From Virgifigura sp964551315 (GTDB taxonomy: Bacteria; Pseudomonadota; Alphaproteobacteria; Dongiales; Dongiaceae), in assembly GCA_964551315.1 (NCBI GenBank), contig CAZKCM010000004.1, positions 62,001 through 126,000 of the forward strand: 64,000 nt of DNA. The letters are read 5' to 3'. The notes under the pieces are model-generated. The model saw only the letters and a program-made list of their open reading frames with translations. It did no database searches and was not told the DNA's origin. Below, one piece after another: positions 26,016-35,542 of this stretch (its first letter is position 1; each line of letters opens with the position of its first letter). The position numbers were made by a program, and so were the translations under genes.

Positions 26016-27668
26016 ATGGAAGGCATTCTGAAAGCCGTCTTCGGGTCGACCAGCGACGCAATCGTTGCCGCCGACGCCAAGGGCCGGGTGATCTCGTGGA
26101 ATCCGGCCGCCGAAAGGATCTTCGGTTACAGCGAGGAGGAAATCCTGGGGCAACCCCTGACGCGTCTGATGCCCGAACACCTCCGGACGGCGCATGAGGC
26201 CGGTCTCGCGCGCGTCGCCCGCACCGGTGAATCCAGGATCATCGGTCAGACCGTCAAGGTCACAGGCCTGCACAAGGACGGCCGCGAGTTTCCCATTGAG
26301 CTCTCGCTTGCGACCTGGGTTACCAATGGCCTTCGCTTTTTCAGCGGAATCATTCGGGACGTGACCGAACGCGAGAGGACCGTGGAGACCCTGGCCCAGT
26401 CCGAGGAACGCTTGCGGGCCATCCTGGGGTCGACCCAGGATGCGATCGTCTGCGCCGACGAATCCGGTCGCGTCGTGCTTTGGAACGCAGCGGCCGAACG
26501 GATGTTCGGCCAGTCCGAGGAGGACATGCTGGGAAAGCCGCTTACGGGAATCATCCCCGAGCGCTACCGGGCGGCCCACGAAGCCGGGATACGCCGGCTG
26601 AGCATGAATGAAGAACCGCGGCTTGTCGGACAAACGGTCGAACTCACGGCGCTGCGCGATGACGGCCGCGAGTTCCCGATCGAGTTGTCGCTCGGGACCT
26701 GGACGATTGGCGAAAGGCGCTATTTCAGCGGCATTATTCGCGACATCACCGAGCGCAAGGAGGCCGAGAAGAAAATACTACTCGCCAATCGGGCGCTCGA
26801 TGAGAAGAACCAGGAACTTCAGGCCCTCTCCGCGAAGCTCGCCAAATATCTCTCCAAGCAGGTCTACGACTCGATCTTCACCGGCCGGACGGACGTGCGG
26901 GTCGAATCCTACCGCAAGAACCTCACGGTCTTCTTCTCGGACGTGCAGGGTTTCACCGAGATCACCGACAGCATGGAAGCCGAACCTCTCAGCGATCTGC
27001 TCAACCGGTATCTCAGCGAGATGTCGGCGATTGCGCATCGGTACGGCGGCACCATCGACAAATTCATCGGCGACGGCATCATGATCTTCTTCGGCGACCC
27101 CGAGACCAGGGGGCAGAAGGAGGACGCTCTGGCATGCGTACGCATGGCGCTTGCCATGCGCCGGCGCATGTATGAACTTCGGGAGGAATGGCTCGATCAG
27201 GGGGTGTCTCGCCCGCTCCACGTGCGCATCGGCATCAATACGGGTTTCTGCACGGTAGGCAACTTCGGCTCGGAAAACCGCTTGGACTACACCATCGTGG
27301 GCGGCGAGGTGAACGCAACGGCCCGTCTCGAAGCCGCGGCTCAGCCCGATCAGATCCTGATTTCCCACGCGACCTATGCCCTCGTTCACGACGCGATCTA
27401 CTGCAAGCCAGTCGGTGAGATTACGGTGAAGGGGATCGCCCATCCGCTGAAGACCTATGAAGTCATCGCAGCACGCGAGGATTTCGCAAGTGGCGCCAAG
27501 CCGATTGCGGATGTCTGTGACGGCTTTCGGCTGATGCTGGACCCGATCATTCTGTCGTCCGAAGATCGGCAACGGGCGAAAGAGGTGCTGCGGAAGGCGC
27601 TGGAGGTCCTGAACGACCTGCCCGAAGAACGGGGGCCGGACGGAATGCCGGCTCAAGCGGAGCCGTGA
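26016..27668 (+). CDS. Adenylate cyclase with two tandem PAS domains
   Basis: Soluble class III cyclase of 550 residues without membrane helices. PAS domains occupy about residues 5-120 and 130-250 and look duplicated: each has GST-DAIV, W-AAER-FG, HEAG, DGREFPIELSL-TW and FSGIIRD-TER. A coiled linker follows (RALDEKNQELQALSAKLAKY). The cyclase domain (about 295-475) has metal aspartates in FFSDVQGFT and GDGIMIFFGDP. Lys in IDKFIGDG and Asp in LDYTIVGG predict ATP rather than GTP use, and the transition-state Asn/Arg are in VNATARLE. The output is probably cAMP; the PAS ligand is unknown. It diverges from the SBP56 gene. Confidence 0.9.
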   Translation: MEGILKAVFGSTSDAIVAADAKGRVISWNPAAERIFGYSEEEILGQPLTRLMPEHLRTAHEAGLARVARTGESRIIGQTVKVTGLHKDGREFPIELSLATWVTNGLRFFSGIIRDVTERERTVETLAQSEERLRAILGSTQDAIVCADESGRVVLWNAAAERMFGQSEEDMLGKPLTGIIPERYRAAHEAGIRRLSMNEEPRLVGQTVELTALRDDGREFPIELSLGTWTIGERRYFSGIIRDITERKEAEKKILLANRALDEKNQELQALSAKLAKYLSKQVYDSIFTGRTDVRVESYRKNLTVFFSDVQGFTEITDSMEAEPLSDLLNRYLSEMSAIAHRYGGTIDKFIGDGIMIFFGDPETRGQKEDALACVRMALAMRRRMYELREEWLDQGVSRPLHVRIGINTGFCTVGNFGSENRLDYTIVGGEVNATARLEAAAQPDQILISHATYALVHDAIYCKPVGEITVKGIAHPLKTYEVIAAREDFASGAKPIADVCDGFRLMLDPIILSSEDRQRAKEVLRKALEVLNDLPEERGPDGMPAQAEP

Positions 27669-27714
27669 GCCGTCTCGAACAGGCAGTCATGGGCCGCTCG
27701 GTTCGACGACAGGC

Positions 27715-28608
27715 TCAGGGCAGGGCCCTCCCATCGGGCGTATGGGCGCACGGGACAGATGGCATATCCGCGGCAGGGAGCGCTGCGAAATAGACGCGGC
27801 CCTCGATCCGTTCCAGCGGGGTCGGGCGATGCTCCGGTCGCGGGCGTTCGGCCGCTTGCCGGGCGGCGACGGCGGCGATCACGCTGTCGAGCGCATCGCC
27901 GCCGGAATCGGCGAGGATCCGGTCTTCCACGGCCGGCGCCGGGGGAGCCACGGCGCCGCGCGCGACGAGTTCGTCCAGGATGCGGCGACGGGCTGCCCGA
28001 TAGCTCGGTCCGCGGCCCTTGTAGGACGTATAGAGGCCGCTCGCCTTGAGCGTCGAGGCGGGGCAGATCTCGAAGAGCCAGGGCTTCCCGTCAATCGGTG
28101 GCTGTATCGGCAGCACGCAGGCCGCGCGACGCCGCAGGAGGGGCGCCAGAAGATGCCCGATGCCGAAGTAGGTCTGCCGGTAGAGGCGCAGATTGTAGGC
28201 GCCGAACGGGACCCTCGACGCGCGATCCGTGTCGCGCTTCAGCTCGCGCCCGCCGGCAGCCGCCCGGCAGGCACGGCGGAACAGCTCGGCCGTCGGATAC
28301 CGGTCCGTGAGGGCGAGGGCAAAGTCTTCCCAGGAGGCTTGCCCGGCCAGCGAGGCGGGGAGGCTGAACGGAAAATCGAGACCGAACACGGCGTTGCGCT
28401 GCCGGGCGATAAACCGGACGAGGGCAGGAAGGCAGTCGCCGCGCGCCACGCCCGATCCGGGCAGACAGGCGGCCGGTTGGCAATCCTCGATCCGCAACAA
28501 GCCGCCGGGTTCGATGCGCCCGGCAGCGAGCCAGATGGCCCGGCCGGCGCTCTCGGCGCCGCTGAAATCGACCCCGAAGATCCGCCGATCCACGGGGCGG
28601 CCGCTCAT
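27715..28608 (-). CDS. DUF429 domain protein
   Basis: Uncharacterised DUF429 family, sometimes called predicted nucleases from RNase H-like fold predictions; the function is unknown. The ATG at 28608 overlaps the cinA stop by four bases (ATGA) and gives 297 residues. IFGVDFSGAESAGRAIWLA at the N-terminus and FGLDFPFSLPASLAGQ further on are characteristic acidic motifs, with FEICPAS and ALDSVIAAVAA (Asp) later. It is the last gene of ispDF-pgpA-cinA-DUF429. The frame is open well upstream inside cinA, but only as a shadow. Confidence 0.75.
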   Translation of the reverse strand: MSGRPVDRRIFGVDFSGAESAGRAIWLAAGRIEPGGLLRIEDCQPAACLPGSGVARGDCLPALVRFIARQRNAVFGLDFPFSLPASLAGQASWEDFALALTDRYPTAELFRRACRAAAGGRELKRDTDRASRVPFGAYNLRLYRQTYFGIGHLLAPLLRRRAACVLPIQPPIDGKPWLFEICPASTLKASGLYTSYKGRGPSYRAARRRILDELVARGAVAPPAPAVEDRILADSGGDALDSVIAAVAARQAAERPRPEHRPTPLERIEGRVYFAALPAADMPSVPCAHTPDGRALP

Positions 28609-29099
28609 CGGGTGAGGCGTTCCCGCAGCAGCGTGAACGCGGCCGCAACCGCGGCCAGCCGCACGGCGCGGCGGTCGCCGATGAACCGGTGCCGTTCGAC
28701 GAGGGTCGGTCCGCCGGCGCGGGCCGCCGCCAGGAAGACGAGCCCCACCGGCTTCCTCGCCGTGGCGCCGCCGGGCCCGGCGATGCCGGTCACGGCGACC
28801 GCGACCTGAGCCCGGGAATGGCGGAGCGCCCCCTCGGCCATGGCGCCCGCGACTTCGGCGCTCACCGCGCCGTGGGCCCGAAGCAGGTCGGGCGGGACAC
28901 CCACAAGATCCGTCTTTGCCTCGTTCGAATAGGTGACGAAACCGCGTTCGACGACGTCCGAGGATCCCGGAATCTCGGTCAGGAACGCGGCGACAAGCCC
29001 GCCCGTGCAGGACTCCGCCGTGGCAAGGCGCAGGCCCGCCGTCCGGTAGGCGGCCAGAAGCGCCGCCGCTTCGTCGATCAGCTTCTGGGGAGCTTCCAT
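28605..29099 (-). CDS. CinA-family nicotinamide-nucleotide amidohydrolase (PncC-like)
   Basis: Stand-alone C-terminal CinA domain, 164 residues. Such proteins deamidate NMN in pyridine nucleotide salvage. Motifs: LATAESCTGGLVAAFLTEIPG (nucleophile serine region), GFVTYSNEAKTDLVGVP, HGAVSAEVAGAMAEGAL and VAVTGIAGPGG. It starts directly after the pgpA stop with no spacer (TAG-ATG) and overlaps the DUF429 start, so it belongs to one tightly packed transcript. Confidence 0.92.
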   Translation of the reverse strand: MEAPQKLIDEAAALLAAYRTAGLRLATAESCTGGLVAAFLTEIPGSSDVVERGFVTYSNEAKTDLVGVPPDLLRAHGAVSAEVAGAMAEGALRHSRAQVAVAVTGIAGPGGATARKPVGLVFLAAARAGGPTLVERHRFIGDRRAVRLAAVAAAFTLLRERLTR

Positions 29100-29606
29100 C
29101 TACACGATCCACCGGTCGAAGATCAGCAGGGCACCGCCGGCATAGAGCGCGGCGAAGACGTCGTCCAACATCACGCCCCAACTTCCGGCCAGCCGGCGAT
29201 CCGCCCAGGACGCCGGCCACGGCTTAAGGATGTCGGCGATGCGGAACAGGACGAAGGCAAGAAGATAGAATAAAGGGTTCAACGGAACGACCGCCAGGGT
29301 CATCCATTGCCCGGCCACCTCGTCGATGACGACCGGCCCCGGATCGTCGATGCCGCTGTGCCTCACATACACCGCGGAGGCCCAGAGGCCGAGGGCGAAG
29401 ACCGCCGCTGCCGCGGCCAGCAGCCCGGCGGGACCGGCATAAAGCTGTATGAACCAGCCGAAGGGAAGGGCGGCGGCCGACCCGAAGGTCGCCGGCGTAT
29501 AGGGCATCAGGCCGCTGCCGAACCAGGTCGCAAGGAGGCAGGCCGGATGCCAGGCCCGCAGCGTCTCCGGCAGGGGCGTGAGCCAGGTGGAGCGTCCGCG
29601 GATCAA
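29100..29606 (-). CDS. pgpA: Phosphatidylglycerophosphatase A
   Basis: Membrane phosphatase converting phosphatidylglycerophosphate to phosphatidylglycerol. A TTG start at 29606, overlapping the ispDF stop by four bases, gives 168 residues, the family length. No ATG is available at a sensible place, and the frame upstream of it is inside ispDF. Motifs: TWFGSGLMPYTPATFGSAAA, DDPGPVVIDEVAGQW and LFRIADILKPWP, then GVMLDDVFAALYAG with the conserved acidic residues. Several hydrophobic helices are visible. Confidence 0.9.
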   Translation of the reverse strand: MIRGRSTWLTPLPETLRAWHPACLLATWFGSGLMPYTPATFGSAAALPFGWFIQLYAGPAGLLAAAAAVFALGLWASAVYVRHSGIDDPGPVVIDEVAGQWMTLAVVPLNPLFYLLAFVLFRIADILKPWPASWADRRLAGSWGVMLDDVFAALYAGGALLIFDRWIV

Positions 29607-30772
29607 TGGTCCACCGGAAGCGCGACGGTGGCGACGGCCTGCGCGGCGATTCCTTCCCCGCGCCCGGTGAACCCGAGGCCCTCCGTCGTCGTTGCCTTGA
29701 CGCTGACCCGGCCGACCGGAAGGCCGAGGATCGCCGCGATTCGGTCGATCATCGCCGCGCGGTGCGGCGCGATCTTCGGCCGTTCGCAGATCAAGGTGAC
29801 ATCGAGATGGATGATCCGTCCGCCGCGGCCGGCGACCCGCTCGCCGGCAAAGGCCAGGAACGACGCCGAGTCCGCGTTGCGCCACCGTGGATCGCCCGGC
29901 GGGAAATGGCTGCCGATGTCCTCGGCGCCGAGGGCGCCCAGGATCGCATCGGTCAGGGCATGGAGGCCGACATCGGCGTCTGAATGGCCCTCGAGCCCGC
30001 GGTCGTGAGGGATCGCGACGCCGCAGAGCATGACGCCGTTGCCGGGCCCGAACCGGTGGACGTCGAAGCCGGACCCGGTACGGAACTCCAGCGGACCTCC
30101 GGCCGCCAGACGCTCGGCGCGGGACAGGTCCGCCGCCGTCGTGACCTTCAGATTCTCCTCGGCGCCAAGCACCAGAGCCACCGGCAGGCCCGCGGCCTCC
30201 GCCACCGCGGCGTCGTCGGTCAAGCCGGCACCAGCAAGCGAACGGTGCGCCGCCAGAATATCCGCGTAGCGGAAGGCCTGCGGCGTCTGGGCGCGCCACA
30301 GCCGGGCGCGATCGACCGTCGCCGCGACCATCGGATCGTCGTCGCCGGTCGCACGCTTCACCGTGTCGGTCAAGGGAACGGCCGCGATCGCGGCAGGCGC
30401 GCGATCGAGGGCGGCGAGGGCCCGGTCGATGATTGCGGAATCCACCAGCGGCCGCGCGGCGTCGTGAATCAGAACCCGGTCGGGGGCGAGCGCCTCCAGG
30501 CTCTCGAGCCCATTCAGGACCGACTCCTGACGCGTCGCGCCCCCGATCGCCGGAGGCAGCAGCTCGAGCCCCGCGGCCGCAGCGGCGTAGCGATCCCGAT
30601 CATCGGGGTGAATCACGGCCGCCACCGCCGCAATCAGCGGATGCGCCGCGAAGACCTCCAGGCAGTGGCGGATCAGCGGTCGTCCGGCCAGCGGCTGGTA
30701 CTGCTTTGGCGCTTCACCGCCGAACCGCTGGCCGCGACCGGCCGCGACGATCAAGGCGACCGCAGTCGTCAT
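29603..30772 (-). CDS. ispDF: Bifunctional IspD/IspF isoprenoid synthesis enzyme
   Basis: Two non-consecutive steps of the MEP pathway in one 389-residue chain. The N-terminal IspD (about residues 1-225) has ALIVAAGRGQRFGG, PKQYQPLAGRPL, HDAARPLV and TDDAAVAEAAG. The C-terminal IspF (about 232-389) has GSGFDVHRFGPG (metal Asp-x-His), LEGHSDADVGLHALTDAILG, DIGSHFPPGDP and ATTTEGLGFTGRGEGI. This fusion is typical of alphaproteobacteria and shows use of the non-mevalonate route. It heads ispDF-pgpA-cinA-DUF429 and diverges from the ccsA-like gene across 213 nt. Confidence 0.97.
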   Translation of the reverse strand: MTTAVALIVAAGRGQRFGGEAPKQYQPLAGRPLIRHCLEVFAAHPLIAAVAAVIHPDDRDRYAAAAAGLELLPPAIGGATRQESVLNGLESLEALAPDRVLIHDAARPLVDSAIIDRALAALDRAPAAIAAVPLTDTVKRATGDDDPMVAATVDRARLWRAQTPQAFRYADILAAHRSLAGAGLTDDAAVAEAAGLPVALVLGAEENLKVTTAADLSRAERLAAGGPLEFRTGSGFDVHRFGPGNGVMLCGVAIPHDRGLEGHSDADVGLHALTDAILGALGAEDIGSHFPPGDPRWRNADSASFLAFAGERVAGRGGRIIHLDVTLICERPKIAPHRAAMIDRIAAILGLPVGRVSVKATTTEGLGFTGRGEGIAAQAVATVALPVDH

Positions 30773-30985
30773 CGGAACGCCTTCTCGAAAGGCCGCAAGC
30801 GGCGCGGGGCAGGCGCAAAGATCCAGTACACCGGGAAAGACCTCTTGTTTCGCCAGGCCTGTAGGTCGACCTCGCTCGGCATGAGGCTCTTACTAGTTCG
30901 CGTACCGGCCTTTGCCAAGGGCCGGCGTGACCGGGGCTTCGAGGGCTGTGGCACCGGTAAGAGCCAAGTTGTATAACTCCCGGCC

Positions 30986-31792
30986 ATGACGATTCCGGAC
31001 TTCCTGCCCGGCCTCTTGGCGCTGGCAACGCTGGTACCGGTCCTCCTGGTCTCGCTGCGCCGGCCCGGACGGCCCGGCGCGTCCTATTGGACGGCCCTCG
31101 GGCTCGCCGTAATCGGCCCCGCCACCTTGGCCGCGGCGCGGCTGCTGGCCGGCGGCTGGACGACCGGATTCGCGATGGCGCTCTGGATCAGTGTCGCCAG
31201 CAGCATGCTCCTCTTCGCCGGCCTGACTCTGGTCGCGCGGGAAGCATGGCGGCTGACGCCGCTCCTCATCCCCTATCTGCTGTTGCTGGGTCTGGCCGCG
31301 ATCCTGTTCGGAAACGCGAGGGCGGCCCCTCTGAGCGTGCCGCTGTCCGTCGCATGGCTCGACTTGCACATCCTCGTTTCCGTCACCACCTACGGGCTCC
31401 TGACGATCGCCGCAATCGCCGGACTGGCGGTGTTCCTTCAGGAACGGGCTCTCAAGCGCAAGCGGGTTACGGCCCTCTCGGAGCTCCTGCCATCGGTCGC
31501 CGACGGCGAGGCCTTGCAGGGCCGTCTGCTACGGACATCGGTCGTCGTTCTCGGGGTCGGCCTTCTCTCCGGCGAGGTGACCCAGTTCCTGGCGCGCGGC
31601 AGCCTGCTGGAGCTCAATCATAAGGTCCTGTTTTCGCTGCTCGCCTTCGCGACGATCGTCGGTCTGCTGGCCGTTCACAGGGTGACGGGCCTCCGGGGCC
31701 GCCGGGCGGCGCGGATCGTCCTCCTCGGCTATCTGCTCCTCACCCTGGCCTATCCGGGGGTCAAGTTCGTCTCGGACGTGCTGCTTGCCTAG
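30986..31792 (+). CDS. Inner membrane CcsA/HemX-like cytochrome c assembly protein
   Basis: Predicted multi-spanning protein of the CcsA/YpjD family, 268 residues with about eight hydrophobic helices. The pattern SVAWLDLHILVSVTTYGLLT plus VLFSLLAFATIVGLLAVHRV, with conserved His and Trp, matches the cytochrome c assembly (CcmC/CcsA-type) fold. Whether it handles haem is not established for this subgroup. It precedes a candidate terminator and the dusB-ntr operon. Confidence 0.8.
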   Translation: MTIPDFLPGLLALATLVPVLLVSLRRPGRPGASYWTALGLAVIGPATLAAARLLAGGWTTGFAMALWISVASSMLLFAGLTLVAREAWRLTPLLIPYLLLLGLAAILFGNARAAPLSVPLSVAWLDLHILVSVTTYGLLTIAAIAGLAVFLQERALKRKRVTALSELLPSVADGEALQGRLLRTSVVVLGVGLLSGEVTQFLARGSLLELNHKVLFSLLAFATIVGLLAVHRVTGLRGRRAARIVLLGYLLLTLAYPGVKFVSDVLLA

Positions 31793-31870
31793 GGGCGGGA
31801 AACGCAGGGCCGCCGAGCGCCCGGAACCCAGCGGAATCCGGTTGCAATATGGCCCGAACCGGGTAAAACA

Positions 31871-31892
31871 GGCGGGTTAGCGCCGCTTTTTT
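31871..31892 (+). terminator. Candidate intrinsic terminator after the ccsA-like gene
   Basis: A short GC stem (GGCG-GGTTAG-CGCC) is followed by GC and six T residues. The stem is only four base pairs, so strength is doubtful, but a T6 run is rare in this GC-rich window. Confidence 0.35.
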
Positions 31893-31918
31893 GTGCAGAA
31901 TCCTTGGGCGCCTATAAA

Positions 31919-32908
31919 ATGAGCATATCCATCGGCCCGGTCGAGATCGCCGACCCCGTGATTCTCGCCCCCATGTCGGGCGTCACCGACATGCCGTTCC
32001 GCCGCCTCGTGAAGCGGAGCGGGGCCGGCCTCGTCGTCTCCGAGATGATCGCCAGTCAGGCGATGATCCGCCACTCGCGGCAGACGATGAAGATGGCGAC
32101 GAACAGCCCCGAGGAGTATCCGATGGCGGTGCAGCTCGCCGGCTGCGAGCCCGAGGTGATGGCCGAGGCGGCGAAGCTCAACCAGGACCGCGGCGCCGCC
32201 ATCATCGACATCAACTTCGGCTGCCCGGTCAAGAAGGTCGTCAACGGCCACGCCGGCTCGGCCCTGATGCGCGACGAGGTCCACGCCGCCCGGATTCTGG
32301 AGGCGACGGTGAAGGCGGTCCCGTTGCCGGTGACGCTGAAGATGCGCACCGGCTGGGACCACGAGAACCGCAACGCGCCCAATCTCGCCCGGATCGCAGA
32401 GTCCTGCGGCATCCGCATGGTGACGGTGCACGGCCGGACCCGCTGCCAGTTCTACAACGGCAGCGCCGACTGGGCGTTCGTGCGCCGGGTGAAGGAGGCC
32501 GTGGGCATCCCGGTGATCGTCAATGGCGACATCGAGAGCTTTTCGGACGTGACCCGCGCCCTTGAGGAGTCCGGCGCGGACGGCGTCATGATCGGCCGCG
32601 GCTGCTATGGCCGGCCGTGGTTCCTGCGGCAGGTGATCCACTATCTGCGGACGGGCGAGATCCTGCCCGATCCGCCGCTCGAAGAGCAGCTCGCGACGGT
32701 GCTCGAGCATTACGAGGACATGCTCACCCACTACGGGACCGAGGCCGGCGTCCGGGTCGCGCGCAAGCACGTCGGATGGTACAGCAAGGGACTGCCCGGC
32801 TCGGCGGAGTTCCGCGGCGCCATCAACCGGATCGCCGATCCCGAGAAGGTCAAGGAGATGATCCGGGCCTTCTACGCGCCGCTCATCGAGGCCCGGGCGG
32901 CGGCGTGA
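31919..32908 (+). CDS. dusB: tRNA-dihydrouridine synthase DusB
   Basis: Flavin enzyme reducing specific tRNA uridines. ATG 31919 gives 329 residues starting MSISIGPVEIADPVILAPMS, the standard N-terminus; a TTG at 31904 is less likely. Motifs: LAPMSGVTDMPFRRLVKRSG, DINFGCPVKKVV (catalytic cysteine), KMRTGWDHENRN, TVHGRTRCQFYNGSADW and VIVNGDIESF with GVMIGRGCYGRPW. It heads the dusB-ntrB-ntrC operon seen in most alphaproteobacteria and overlaps ntrB by one base. Confidence 0.97.
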   Translation: MSISIGPVEIADPVILAPMSGVTDMPFRRLVKRSGAGLVVSEMIASQAMIRHSRQTMKMATNSPEEYPMAVQLAGCEPEVMAEAAKLNQDRGAAIIDINFGCPVKKVVNGHAGSALMRDEVHAARILEATVKAVPLPVTLKMRTGWDHENRNAPNLARIAESCGIRMVTVHGRTRCQFYNGSADWAFVRRVKEAVGIPVIVNGDIESFSDVTRALEESGADGVMIGRGCYGRPWFLRQVIHYLRTGEILPDPPLEEQLATVLEHYEDMLTHYGTEAGVRVARKHVGWYSKGLPGSAEFRGAINRIADPEKVKEMIRAFYAPLIEARAAA

Positions 32909-34040
32909 TGGCGCGACCGATGCCCTTCCTGCCGAAGCCAGCGGCCGGAATCGACCAAATCGACCCTTCGGCGGTCGTGAATGCGTTGCCGCAACCGATC
33001 TTCGTCGTCGACGAAACCGGCTGCTTCCGTTTCGTCAACCAAGCGGCCGAACAGTTCTTCGACAGCGGCGCCGCGGCCCTGCTCGGCCGGCGCATCGGGG
33101 AGGTGATCCCGTACGACAGCCCGCTGATCGCGCTCATCGATCAGGCCCGCGTGACCGGAAACAGCATGTCCGAATACGGCATCACGCTCGAAACGCCGCG
33201 GATCGGGACGCATTTCGTGGGCGTGGACGTGGCGCCGATCGCCGAGGCGCCCGGCCACATCGCGGTGTCCTTGCAGCGGCTCTCGATCGCGCGGAAGATC
33301 GACCAGCAGCTGACGCATCGGGGCGCCGCGCGCTCCGTGACCGCGATGGCAGCCATGCTCGCGCACGAAGTGAAGAACCCGCTGTCGGGCATCCGCGGCG
33401 CGGCGCAGCTCCTGGAACGGAACGCGACCGACGAGGACATACAGTTGACGCGGCTGATCTGCGAAGAGGCGGACCGGATCGTCGGCCTTGTCGATCGGAT
33501 GGAGATGTTCTCGGATCATCGGCCGATCGAGCGCGGTCCCGTCAACATTCATCAGGTCCTGGAACATGTTCGGCGCGTGGCCGAAAACGGCTTCGCGCGC
33601 GGCCGCCGCTTCGTCGAGCTGTACGACCCGTCGCTGCCACCGGTCTACGGCAATCGCGACCTGCTGATCCAAGTCTTCCTGAACCTGGTTAAGAATGCCG
33701 CGGAGGCGGCGTCGGCCCCTGACGGGACGATCGTCTTGACCACGCGCTACCAGCATGGCGTCCGCCTTGCCGCACCCGGCAGCCGGGACCGCGTCCACCT
33801 GCCGCTGCTCGTCGGCGTCCAGGACAATGGTCCCGGGATTCCGGAAGACCTGCGCCCCCATTTGTTCGATCCGTTCGTCACGACCAAGGTCGGCGGGAAG
33901 GGGCTCGGGCTCGCGCTTGTTGCCAAGATCATCGGCGACCACGGCGGCATCGTGGAGTTTACCAGCGAGCCGCGGCGCACCGTCTTCACCGTCATGCTCC
34001 CGATGGCACCTCCCGGCGAACTGGAATCGGAAGGTCAGGA

Positions 34041-34044
<4 letters not shown>
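32908..34044 (+). CDS. ntrB: Nitrogen regulation sensor kinase NtrB
   Basis: Cytoplasmic kinase/phosphatase that reports nitrogen status, through PII protein, to NtrC. 378 residues: PAS domain (about 25-130, starting NALPQPIFVVDETGCFRFVN), dimerisation/phosphoacceptor helix with AHEVKNPLSGIRGAAQLLER (His about 152), N-box LVKNAAEAAS, and ATP lid VQDNGPGIPEDL with GGKGLGLALVAKIIGDHGG. The ATG overlaps the dusB stop (TGATG) and the gene overlaps ntrC by four bases. No transmembrane segment, as expected. Confidence 0.97.
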
Positions 34045-35477
<1,433 letters not shown>

Positions 35478-35542
35478 CGCCCGGGGTCACCTATGCAGCA
35501 CCAAATCTGCCCGCCGAGGGCGCGACGATAGCGGGCTCGGCC

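Noticed and set aside
27690..27735. GACAGGCTCAGGGCAGG segment like a dispersed repeat
   Set aside because: Single copy and short, and it overlaps the end of the DUF429 gene. No palindrome was found to support a repeat element.
30769..30987. 72-codon minus-strand frame overlapping the ispDF start by ATGA
   Set aside because: The coupling looks suggestive, but its ATG is the complement of the ccsA-like start, no family is recognised, and it has no ribosome-binding site that I can see.
31897..31921. TTGTGC-N-TATAAA promoter in front of dusB
   Set aside because: The -10-like box abuts the ATG, so transcription would start inside the coding sequence. DusB homology supports this ATG.
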